A DNA stretch of 11,338 bases, taken from positions 1-11,338 of the forward strand of contig JBBQGM010000112.1 of assembly GCA_038322995.1 (NCBI GenBank), given 5' to 3'. A program made the translations under genes and the position numbers. The notes below the pieces were generated by a model. It saw only the letters and a list, made by a program, of their open reading frames with translations, made no database searches and was not told the DNA's origin. This stretch comes from QHXQ01 sp038322995. GTDB lineage: Bacteria > Acidobacteriota > Blastocatellia > Pyrinomonadales > Pyrinomonadaceae. This document shows positions 1 to 7,000 of the stretch, in pieces (position 1 is the first letter of the stretch; the number at the start of each line of letters is the position of its first letter).

Positions 1-156
1 CCGCTTTTTGTGGTTGATAGCGGCAAAAGCCCATCAAAACCGCTCTTTATCGAAAACTGCGTAACGCCGAAAAGCGTGTCAAAGCCCAATGTTTTCCGTG
101 TCAAGCGAAAAGCGCCTTTTTCTACTGCGTAACATCAGTTATCAAAGTAAATAAAA
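1..156. other. Gene-free region with short repeats at the left edge
   Basis: No credible gene is seen downstream of the minus-strand operon here. The stretch is AT-richer than its surroundings. ACTGCGTAAC occurs twice (56-65 and 124-133), CGTGTCAA twice exactly 22 bp apart (75-82 and 97-104), and CGAAAAGCG twice (68-76 and 106-114). On the minus strand the CGTGTCAA copies read as TTGACACG, so they also look like -35 boxes, but no good -10 box follows. A 22-bp period is usual for plasmid iterons, but two copies are too few to call one. A small inverted repeat, CCGCT/AGCGG, lies at 1-23. Confidence 0.4.
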
Positions 157-396
157 TCAGGTTGCGCCGATGGCGTCATGCTGTACCCCCACACGTTGCT
201 GTTCAGCCGCTGCACGATGCACCGCCACCGTCTTAGTTAGTGCCCGCCAATTATCTCGGATACGGGCTAACTCCGGCACTGACATGTCGAGCCAACTTGC
301 CACGAGCGCAGACCGCACATCGCACTTGAAGTAGTACGAGTAGTGCCGGCCGATCTCGTCAATCAATGCCCGCTGTTCATCGGTTGCTTGTTTCAT
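157..396 (-). CDS. Hypothetical 79-aa protein, last gene of primase operon
   Basis: I do not recognise this family. The protein is small and mostly charged and helical, with no membrane segment and a single Cys (YYFKCDVR). Its N-terminal half is acidic (TDEQRALIDEIGRHY) and its middle is amphipathic (VPELARIRDNWRAL). The ATG overlaps the stop of the preceding gene in an ATGA, so it is almost certainly translationally coupled to the TubC_N-like gene and cotranscribed with the primase. Its own ribosome-binding site is weak (ACGGG), which fits coupling. The context suggests an accessory role in replication or its control, which is inference only. The gene-like coupling supports it being real despite its size. 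Confidence 0.7.
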   Translation of the reverse strand: MKQATDEQRALIDEIGRHYSYYFKCDVRSALVASWLDMSVPELARIRDNWRALTKTVAVHRAAAEQQRVGVQHDAIGAT

Positions 397-749
397 GCGG
401 CTACCCGTTCAAATTCCAACACGCCGCCGCCGCGTTGGCTCAAATACTCCGCCAGCAAGACGACGCGCGGATCGTGCCGGTAGAGTTCAACCAACAGCAG
501 CTCACCTTCGAGTGTGACGCGCCGCGCGGCGACATTGAATGTCGGCTGTCCTTCCCATTCAATCGCTTCACGTTCCACTTGGCTAAACAGCAGATCAATT
601 AACTCCGCTTTATGCTCGCGCAGCAGTTCGATTAGTTCCGGCGAGACCATGCCCGGCGGCGCTTCCCATTCGAGCGCGGACAAGTCAGCCGAGAGTGCGA
701 GCGTCACACCCAACTCGCGCAGGTGATAGAGCAACAGGGCCGCGTTCAT
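393..749 (-). CDS. TubC_N-like docking-domain protein, 118 aa
   Basis: Residues 1-52 read like the TubC N-terminal docking domain: a first helix ending LLYHLRELGV, a two-strand centre with LEWEAPPG, then an ELIELLREHKAELIDLL helix. That fold is best known as a protein-protein docking module at the start of NRPS/PKS subunits; no such megasynthase is present here. The remaining residues (about 55-118) are acidic and hydrophobic without a family I recognise. The start codon overlaps the primase stop (ATGA at 746-749) and has a GAGAGG ribosome-binding site six bases upstream. The next gene is joined the same way. The likely job is to bind another protein of the operon, perhaps the primase, but this is inferred from position. 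Confidence 0.75.
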   Translation of the reverse strand: MNAALLLYHLRELGVTLALSADLSALEWEAPPGMVSPELIELLREHKAELIDLLFSQVEREAIEWEGQPTFNVAARRVTLEGELLLVELYRHDPRVVLLAEYLSQRGGGVLEFERVAA

Positions 750-2776
750 ATCGTGCCTCTCGTTTTGCCGCTCGCCTGCTTCGTGGCGGCGCTGGCAGCC
801 ACAAACTCGACCGCATGTTCTACCGTCGTCGCGGCATAGCCGTCACGTCGCCTCTGCGCTTTGCTGCTCAACCGATCCAACTCGGCGACGACGGCATAGT
901 GCGGGAAGCCAGCGCCCAGACAAGCCATCGCCCATCGAATATCTGCCCGGCTCCGATCCGGTTTACCGTCCACCGTCGCGCGGTCGTTGAGGTAGGAGTG
1001 ATAGTCCGGCCATGCGCCGGGCAGTTTCGTATTAGTCGTTACCACCGGCTTAGGTTTCTCTTGTGGCGCGGCGAGCAGGCCCGCACGCTCTAATTCGAGC
1101 GGCGAGACGATCAAGCCCATGACGGCCGCGACAAGGCGCACGCGCGGGAAGCTGCCGAACTTCCGCCGGTACTTCTCTTTTGCGTTCAAGCAACCGGGCA
1201 ACCGGATGGAGTTGAACGCGCCGCCGTTCGGCAGCTTTGGATCACTCTTTGGATTAAGCTGGCGCAGGAGTCGCCCGCGCACATCCTTGCGCGCCGTCTC
1301 GCCGATGTCGGGCGGGAGCGCGAGCCATACCTGAAAGTTACCGGGGCTTGTCTCGACCGTCAGGAAGGCGAAGGGACGAAGAAGCGCCACCGTCGCCGGA
1401 TCGCAGTCGTCCACCTGTATCAGCGCGCCGTTTTGCGCGTCCGGTTTCGTCGCGCTCGGCCGCAGACACACGCTCACGCCCTGTAGCTCGCTCCGCCCAA
1501 CCAGCGCGGCGACGCGCGGGAGCAATGCCCCGCCCGTAATGTCCTCTGCGCCGACACAATCGGCCTGCGCGCCAAGCGGCTGCATGGCGAGTAAGACCAA
1601 CTTGAAGCGGGCCGCGCCGACGGATTGGAAGGCCAAGACGGTGCGCGCCGCCGTCTCGGCCGGATCCCCTACCTCATGGGGATCAGCTTCAGGCATGATC
1701 GCTAAATTTCCAGCGGAAAGTGGCACATTTGTCGAATTTATATAGGACTGATCCGTCCTATTAAACTCGCCTTGCAGGACGGTCGCGGCGGGCGATTTTT
1801 CGACTTGTCCTACATTAGTTAACACAGGGGGGACAGCCTCAGCGGGGACAGCCCGCTCGGCGCGAGCGCGGGGCGCACCATCGGGGCGCGGCGCAGCGGT
1901 GAATGCCGTCTCGATCTCGGCGTGCAACTCAAGGCGCAGGGCTTGGGCCTGTTCATCGGTTATCTTGCCATCGGCTTGCCGTCGCCGGATGGCCGCGACC
2001 GCGCTACGCCCTGCCCTCATTGCTTCTCTGCGCGCGTCTGTGAACGGGTCGGCCTCAGCCGCCGCCGCCGCTTCTGGCTTTTCCATTTCCGGTGGAGGTG
2101 TGAACTCAGGCGCGTATGGCTTGCTCTCAGCACGGAACTCGGCCAGTACGTCGGCGGCAGCGCGGTTGTAGCGGGTGACGGGGAGGCCCCTGCGGAACTC
2201 CGCGGCCCGCCGCCGGATGCGCCAGACAAGATCGGTCAGGTTATCGATGTACACGGTCGCGTCGCGGCTATTGCGTTCGCGTGCTTCCGTTTCGATGAAG
2301 GCCAGGTGCGTGTACGACTGAAAAAGACGGACGGCGGCAAGGCGTTTGCGCCACGCCCGGCCGAAACTGGACTCCATCTGTTTGCGGGCCGCTTGCTCTG
2401 CTTCAGTTTTGGCATAAGGTAGAGTCTGCCGCCGGTAGAAGCCCTCGGCCATCCACGCCGCCATCGGATAGCGGCGCCGCTGCGAAGCGCGGTGTCCGCC
2501 TACTTCGGCGCGGATCTCGGCGCGCATTCCAGCTTCAATGATTGTCTGATAAGTGAGCCGCAGATGGTCGGCATCAATACCAGCACGCCGGCACACGGCG
2601 CGCAGGTCGGCAACGAGCAGGAGCGCAGCCAGCGCGGCGAATGTGCCGCTCGTGAACGTGCGCTCGATCACGGTGTCATCGTCGGCGGTCTGGGTGGTCG
2701 CGTTGCCGGCCGCATCCTGCTCAAAGACGCGCGCCGAGCCGGTGGGGTCGTCGTAGAAGGAAGGCTGGGCAGACAT
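746..2776 (-). CDS. RepB-type (AEP-like) DNA primase / replication protein
   Basis: A 676-aa protein with a primase core at about residues 370-560. It shows the RepB-primase signature: LIQVDDCD with putative metal-binding Asp 456 and 457, then TSPGNFQVWLAL, then IRLPGCLNAKEK. In RSF1010 RepB' and relatives this core makes primers on single-strand initiation hairpins. A C-terminal helical module with PDRSRADIRWAMACLGAG and an HAVEF end follows, as is usual for the family. The first about 330 residues are Ala/Arg/Glu-rich and helical, of unknown role. I chose the ATG at 2776 because GGAGGG lies seven bases upstream. A TTG at 2845 would add 23 residues containing a CxxC (CFSCG) but has no ribosome-binding site. 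The gene heads an operon with two small genes. Confidence 0.85.
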   Translation of the reverse strand: MSAQPSFYDDPTGSARVFEQDAAGNATTQTADDDTVIERTFTSGTFAALAALLLVADLRAVCRRAGIDADHLRLTYQTIIEAGMRAEIRAEVGGHRASQRRRYPMAAWMAEGFYRRQTLPYAKTEAEQAARKQMESSFGRAWRKRLAAVRLFQSYTHLAFIETEARERNSRDATVYIDNLTDLVWRIRRRAAEFRRGLPVTRYNRAAADVLAEFRAESKPYAPEFTPPPEMEKPEAAAAAEADPFTDARREAMRAGRSAVAAIRRRQADGKITDEQAQALRLELHAEIETAFTAAPRPDGAPRARAERAVPAEAVPPVLTNVGQVEKSPAATVLQGEFNRTDQSYINSTNVPLSAGNLAIMPEADPHEVGDPAETAARTVLAFQSVGAARFKLVLLAMQPLGAQADCVGAEDITGGALLPRVAALVGRSELQGVSVCLRPSATKPDAQNGALIQVDDCDPATVALLRPFAFLTVETSPGNFQVWLALPPDIGETARKDVRGRLLRQLNPKSDPKLPNGGAFNSIRLPGCLNAKEKYRRKFGSFPRVRLVAAVMGLIVSPLELERAGLLAAPQEKPKPVVTTNTKLPGAWPDYHSYLNDRATVDGKPDRSRADIRWAMACLGAGFPHYAVVAELDRLSSKAQRRRDGYAATTVEHAVEFVAASAATKQASGKTRGTI

Positions 2777-2928
2777 CAGCGCACCCTCCAAGCCCGGCAC
2801 ACGCGCACCACAGCTAAAACAGACGGCCACTTTTTTCCCGTACAAGTCGGCGTTTTCTGCGGAATGTTGAGGTGCGGCCAGCGCAAAGATGTTGCGCGGC
2901 GGGTTCGTCGTCCGCTAAGATAGTTCAT
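2776..2928 (-). CDS. Possible 50-aa leader ORF coupled to primase
   Basis: An ATG at 2928 follows AGGAAAG nine bases upstream and opens a 50-codon frame that begins MNYLSGRR and ends at a TGA overlapping the primase ATG (TGATG at 2774-2778). The peptide is strongly basic and rich in Arg and Trp, with no domain. Ribosome reinitiation at TGATG would make primase output depend on translation of this leader, as in plasmid rep genes with leader peptides. Against it, the primase frame itself is open back to about 2916 and reads plausibly (FALAAPQHSAENADLYGKK), so the leader could be a chance frame. The start and the overlap are seen; regulation is inferred. Confidence 0.35.
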   Translation of the reverse strand: MNYLSGRRTRRATSLRWPHLNIPQKTPTCTGKKWPSVLAVVRVCRAWRVR

Positions 2929-2945
2929 AGTAGATCACTTTCCTG

Positions 2946-2963
2946 TCAGCTAAGCCAATCCAT
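2946..2963 (-). other. Micro-ORF MDWLS upstream of leader ORF
   Basis: ATG at 2963 followed by four sense codons and TGA, giving MDWLS. Its stop lies immediately before the AGGAAAG that serves the next ORF, which starts MNYLS. The ATG is preceded by GCGGTGTAA, identical to the nine bases preceding the ParA start codon. This could be a translated leader or a remnant duplication; there is no proof of expression. Confidence 0.2.
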
Positions 2964-2969
2964 TTACAC

Positions 2970-2998
2970 CGCCGAGACCTTTTGCCGAGGTCTCGGTG
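2970..2998. repeat. Hairpin H1, 9-bp perfect stem
   Basis: CCGAGACCT (2972-2980) pairs perfectly with AGGTCTCGG (2988-2996) around a seven-base loop; one G-T and one C-G pair can extend it. It sits just upstream of the micro-ORF and leader ORF in the minus direction. No T-run follows on either strand, so it is a poor intrinsic terminator and more likely a protein or RNA-structure element. Confidence 0.65.
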
Positions 2999-3140
2999 TG
3001 CCTATCCGACGGCCGCCCCGCCAGAAATAACAAAGCCTCCGAACCTTATGCCCCCACGACAAGGGATAGAGCTCAGAGGCTAGAGGATGGCAGCGCAGGC
3101 CCGGCAACTGCCTCCCAACTGAAACTTATTGCTGTGAAAA

Positions 3141-3159
3141 CCGCGAGCAAAGGTCGCGG
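3141..3159 (-). terminator. Hairpin H3, terminator-like on minus strand
   Basis: CCGCGA (3141-3146) pairs with TCGCGG (3154-3159) around a seven-base loop. Read on the minus strand, the GC-rich stem is followed directly by TTTT (3140-3137). This would end a minus-strand transcript starting within 3160-3490, before it reaches the primase operon, and so could act as an attenuator or as the end of a small RNA. The T-run is short. Confidence 0.4.
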
Positions 3160-3191
3160 GTCGTGTTCGTCAGCGCAAAGTCAAAGCTGTT

Positions 3192-3278
3192 GCTTGGCTA
3201 ACGAAACAGGCGGGAAAATGGTGCTTGACCGCGACCAGAGGCCGCGCTTAGAATCAACGCCCGTTTGGTTAGCCAAGC
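3192..3278. repeat. Hairpin H4, long imperfect inverted repeat
   Basis: Arms 3192-3212 and 3258-3278 are inverted copies over 21 positions with two mismatches, separated by 45 bases. The outer part, GCTTGGCTAAC against GTTAGCCAAGC, is perfect. The loop contains further GC-rich self-complementary pieces. A stem this long is unlikely by chance and must mean selection for structure or an inserted palindromic element. It resembles H6 in its outer bases (GCTTGCCAAAC). Confidence 0.75.
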
Positions 3279-3324
3279 GGCTACTAGCTTGGGGCGCGGT
3301 CAGGTCTGGAAACTTCGGCCGCGC

Positions 3325-3346
3325 TTCTTGCATTTCCACGCAAGAA
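3325..3346. repeat. Hairpin H5, 7-bp perfect stem
   Basis: TTCTTGC (3325-3331) pairs with GCAAGAA (3340-3346) around an eight-base loop. It sits between the two longer inverted repeats H4 and H6 and adds to the impression of a serially folded element. Confidence 0.5.
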
Positions 3347-3383
3347 TTAAACCCGTCAAAGAACAAACCGGCAAAATGAAAAA

Positions 3384-3454
3384 GGCTTGCCAAACACGAA
3401 GCGAACCCCAGCGACATTAAAGTCCCTGGAGCGCATCAACGTGCCTGGCAAGCC
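3384..3454. repeat. Hairpin H6, 15-bp imperfect inverted repeat
   Basis: Arms 3384-3398 and 3440-3454 are inverted copies with two adjacent mismatches; the outer nine bases GGCTTGCCA/TGGCAAGCC are perfect and the inner CACG/CGTG also pairs. The spacer is 41 bases. It has the same plan as H4: a long outer stem opening with GCTTG and a loop of about 40-45 bases. Confidence 0.65.
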
Positions 3455-3491
3455 CCACTTCCACCAAGCCACGCGCAAAAGAGGTTAAGAC

Positions 3492-3773
3492 GTGGCGGCG
3501 AGTAAAACTTGTCGGAATGCAAAGATCGAAGAATGCGGAAAGCGCCTAAGACTGGATACGCTCTTTTGCGAGTTCGGCATCGTCGGCGCACCGGACGCTG
3601 AACTGTTTGTCTTAAGCGCGCCTATGATACACGAGTTTTGGGTATATCCCAACCAGGAAGGTCGAATCCGTTTTGTGTGCTTCAGCATTCCCTGTGGCTC
3701 CTATTTGCACCAGAACCAAAAAAGGGTATGCCGGATTCGTTGCTGCCGCAGTTGCCACAACCTGCAACCATAA
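3492..3773 (+). CDS. Hypothetical Cys-rich 93-aa protein
   Basis: GTG start at 3492 with an AAGAGG ribosome-binding site seven bases upstream. I do not recognise the family. The N-terminal part (CRNAKIEECGKRLRL) and centre (APMIHEFWVYPNQEGRIRF) read like a real protein. The C-terminus is unusual: CRIRCCRSCHNLQP packs four Cys into nine residues, which may be a metal site or may be out-of-frame reading into the next ORF. The last 46 bases overlap the start of the next plus-strand ORF in another frame, so one of the two has a wrong boundary or they truly overlap. No promoter is evident. Confidence 0.45.
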   Translation: MAASKTCRNAKIEECGKRLRLDTLFCEFGIVGAPDAELFVLSAPMIHEFWVYPNQEGRIRFVCFSIPCGSYLHQNQKRVCRIRCCRSCHNLQP

Positions 3774-4039
3774 AAGACCCCGCGCCGTGGCCCACGTTCC
3801 TCGAATGCTTGCGCGCTGCGGGTGACTTAACCGCGTTGCGCGCGCGCTACCCGGCGCACACCTTGCCGCGCGCGGGCGAGTCGCTGACTGCATGGCTCGA
3901 GCGGCGCGCCGGTCTGGAAGTACCCGAGCTCGATCCACTGGGGGCCCGGCGGACTTCTTTACGTGGAAGACGCAGCGCACGTAATTCGTCAGGGGACCCG
4001 CTCTCATTTCCTCCTGCCTTTCTTTCGATGCCTTCTTAG
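3728..4039 (+). pseudogene. Hypothetical protein truncated at left insert junction
   Basis: From ATG 3728 the frame reads as a convincing protein of about 72 residues: MPDSLLPQLPQP, then PWPTFLECLRAAGDL, then AWLERRAGLEVPELDPL. Codon use is GC-rich at third positions. After about 3943 the frame becomes a low-complexity Arg/Ser tail (RRTSLRGRRSARNS) that is antisense to an IS200-like gene on the other strand. I read this as the native gene cut off by the inserted segment, with the remainder to 4039 being chance. No family is recognised. The ribosome-binding site AAAGGG is very close to the ATG, so the true start may lie upstream. Confidence 0.5.
3945..4007 (-). pseudogene. tnpA: IS200/IS605-like transposase, N-terminal fragment
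   Basis: An ATG at 4007 with AGGAGG just upstream starts a minus-strand reading GPLTNYVRCVFHVKKS, which matches the start of Y1 (HUH) transposases of the IS200/REP-associated type, where the usual beginning is like TNLLYHIVFSTKNR. Similarity stops after Lys 18, at about 3950; the HUH motif and catalytic Tyr are missing. It lies 48 bases downstream of the WD40-caspase gene on the same strand. The cut end coincides with the cut end of the plus-strand gene at 3728, marking a junction. Confidence 0.5.
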
Positions 4040-4055
4040 CAGCACTCCCCAGCAA

Positions 4056-7000
4056 TTAACGGGGAGACGTGGCCGTGGACCTGGCGATCACCAGCGGGTG
4101 CGCCTCCAATTCCCTGCGGTAGAAGACGCGCGGGCGCTGGCCCACGCGCCGGCTGAGATCGAGCTCGCGCTCCCCTTCGTCGAAAGCGAGATTGAGACCA
4201 AGTCCGCGCGCCGCCTTCATCTTGTCGAGCTGCATGTCGGGCACCCGCCTCGTCGCGTAGTTTAGCCACTCACGGACGAGCACCGAGCCGTCTTTTGGCT
4301 CGTTATCTGCGGCCATTTGCTTCAGCCCTTCCTCCACCAGCGCGTAGGTCAGCAGCCCGTGCCCGAGCTGCGATGCCTCCTGCGCCGCTTGATAACTCTG
4401 CGCGGCGGCCAACACGTACATGCCCTTCTCGTACGCGAGCTGGGCGAGGCCTTTGCTGTTCATCGGCCCGCGCCGCTTCTCCTCGGCTTCGAGCGCTTGG
4501 CCCGAATTGCATGCGTCTATGACGAAGAAGAGTTGCCCGGCGTCTACCTCTTCGAGCGCGGCTTGCAAATCTTCATCCGAGATGCTGTGAGCGAGTATCG
4601 TCTTCAACCCCGCCTCGTCGAGCGCGTTGCGCCCGCCTGCGTAGCCCAGGTCGTGTGGTATGAGGTAGAAGCGGTTGCCCGCAGCCGTCCCGTGCCCTGC
4701 GAAGTAGACGACGACGGCGTCCTCGGGCTGCGCCGCCTTTAGCTGCGAGAGCGACCTGGGCGCGGCAGCGGGCAGCGGGTCGGTGCTTCCGGCGAGGAGC
4801 TTGAGCGCGGCGAGTATGTTCACCTTGGTCGCGTCCGAGTCTATGAGTGGGACGACCTCGATGCGCTCGTACCTTTCGAGTTGCGTCTGCTGGCGTCTCA
4901 CCTCGTCGGCGAAGTCCTGCGCGTCGGCGGCGGCGTATTTCAGATTGTACTGCGCGTTGGCGTAGGAGTTGACGCCGACAGCGAGGATGTAGGCCGTACC
5001 CTTGCGCTTCAGGGAGTCAGCGCCGGTTATGACAGCGTCGGCGTCGGCGCTCTTGACGTTGTCGCGGTTGAAGGCGTAGGCCACGAGGCGGTTCTCCCCG
5101 GCGACGACGGGGATAGTCGCTTCGAGCGTCGCTGATGGTTGCCCCTTGAGAACGTCGCCGTGCCACACCTTCACGAGCAAGCCGTTGCGGAAGAGGCGCA
5201 CGTCGCGCGCGCCGCTCAACGTCGCAGGGCCCGCTTGAACGCCCGCACCACCTCCGACCACTGCGGCGTCGACGATCCTTACGGTCAGTGTTACGCTGCG
5301 ATCTGCGACCCGTGCAGATGTCGTCCCGCCTGTTCGCGTGATGCTGACCCGCGGCTGCCTGCGGTCCAGTTGTGAGATGCCGCGCGGAGCCCGTGGCGTC
5401 CTGCCCTGAATGACCTCCGAGAGGAGGCCGGGGTGATAGAACTCGTTGAAGAACGCTTCGGCGGGTGAGTAGTCGAATGTGTTGTTATTGAATCGCCAGA
5501 GAACCTGCTTCCACGCATCCGGCGAGCCGTCGAAGAGGCCGTCGGGCATGGTCACGATCCAGTCCTTGTCGCCGAGGGCCATCAGTGAAGCTAGTTCCGC
5601 GCCCGTCGCGACGTCCCAGAGCCTTATCTGCGCGTCCTCTCCCCCGCTCGCGAGCAGCCTTCCGTCCGGGCTGAATGCCACGACGTTAACCGCCGCGGTG
5701 CTACTTTTGAGTGTAAATAGCTCGCGCCCGGTAGCCGTCTCCCAGAGCTTGACGGTTGAATCTTTGCTCGCGCTGGCGAGCATCTTTCCGTCCGGGCTGA
5801 AGGCGACGGAAGTCACCGTACCTGTGTGCCCGTTGTATTCGCGTATTCTCTTGCCGCTCTCAACATCAAATAGATAGACCCCGGGGAAGAAATTCCCTAA
5901 CCAAGTTCCGCTGACGATGGTCTTCCCGTCCGGGCTGAAGGCGACGGAAGAAATTTTGCCTAGGCTTCCGGTAATGATGCGCAGGGGTTTCGCAGTCTGT
6001 GCATCCCAAAGCGAGATTATGCCGTCGTCCTCACCCATCGCGAGCAACTTGCTGTCGGGACTGAAAGCCAGCGAGTGTAAGCCGCGGCCAACCTCGAAAG
6101 CCGTCTTCGCTTCGGCGCCGCTCTTCAAATCTCGGATTCTTAGGTCCTGTACATCGAGGCTGGCCAAGAGCCTTCCATTAGGGCTGAAGGCTACGGAGTC
6201 GATGTACTTTGCGTCGGCAGGGAACCTACTTTGCTCAACCCCGGTCGTGGTGTCCCATAGCTTGAGACTCTCTGCTCCGGTTGCGAGGGTTTCGCCGTCG
6301 GGACTGAAGGCGACGGACTCGACCGTGTATGTAAAACCGGAGAGAGAGTGTGTGCCTACTCCTTCCTTCAGGTCCCACAGTTTGCCGACAAAGCCCTGTC
6401 CGCCCACCAGAAGTTTTCCGTCCGGGCTGAACGCCAGAGCATTGATAGGGTCGACTTTCCCCTTCCAGGTTGAAAGCTCGGTTCCGATGTTTGCGTCCCA
6501 CAGCTTGATCGTTTTGTCGTAACTGCCGCTCGCCAGCACCACGGTGCCCGGCTTAAAGGTTACGCATGCGACGGCCTTGCTGTGCCCGTGAAGTGTTCGT
6601 AACTCGTTTCCCCTCGTGTCCCACAACTTGATTCCATCAAAACCCCCGCTTGCTATTAACTTGCTATCATCACTTAATGCCACTGAATAGATCGAGCTTG
6701 AATGCCCTCTCAAGGTCCGACGCTCTTTGCCGCCGCTCACATCCCAGAGCTTGACCGTTTTATCCTTGCTACCGCTTAGCAGGACCGCTGCGTCCGGGCT
6801 GAACGCTAATGAAGTTATTGCGTCCGAATGTCCCCGGAGGGTCCGCTCTTCCACGCCCCGCGCCACGTCCCACAGCTTGATCGTGCTGTCGTCGCTGCCA
6901 TCCCCGACCGGCAGCGACGGGTGATCGTATCCGACGGCCAGCGTCTTTCCGTCGCGGCTGAGCGCGAGGCAGCTCACATAAGAATTGCGCGCTTCAAATC

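Larger units (their letters stand above)
2930..3490. other. Hairpin-rich noncoding region upstream of primase operon
   Basis: About 560 bases with no convincing gene. At least six inverted repeats follow one another: 2972-2996, 3034-3081 (AGCCTC/GAGGCT), 3141-3159, 3192-3278, 3325-3346 and 3384-3454. A weaker one, GGCAG/CTGCC, lies near 3089-3113. Open frames cross the region on both strands but have no ribosome-binding site or domain. A RepB-type primase gene lies just downstream on the minus strand, and such primases start on hairpin ssi sites, so an origin is one reading. The other is a structured RNA or a 5' leader. The region is not AT-rich and has no clear iterons. Confidence 0.55.

Noticed and set aside
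695..2422. Several long plus-strand frames opposite the primase
   Set aside because: High-GC antisense frames with Arg/Ala/Ser-rich content and no start signals.
2777..2845. Upstream TTG start of the primase giving a CxxC N-terminus
   Set aside because: No ribosome-binding site, whereas ATG 2776 has GGAGGG at ideal spacing; kept as a minor alternative.
3192..3278. Integron attC-like site
   Set aside because: The arms do not fit the RYYYAAC/GTTRRRY core rules, and no integron integrase is present.
2996..3417. Open frames on both strands across the hairpin region (127 aa plus strand, 78 aa minus strand)
   Set aside because: No ribosome-binding site, no recognisable domain, biased composition, and the strong inverted repeats explain the sequence better.
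2970..3460. Retron msr-msd or other reverse-transcriptase-linked RNA
   Set aside because: No reverse transcriptase gene occurs anywhere in the window.
5479..6522. Plus-strand frames with repeated PSGLKAT units
   Set aside because: They are the antisense of the repeated FSPDGK codons of the WD40 repeats.
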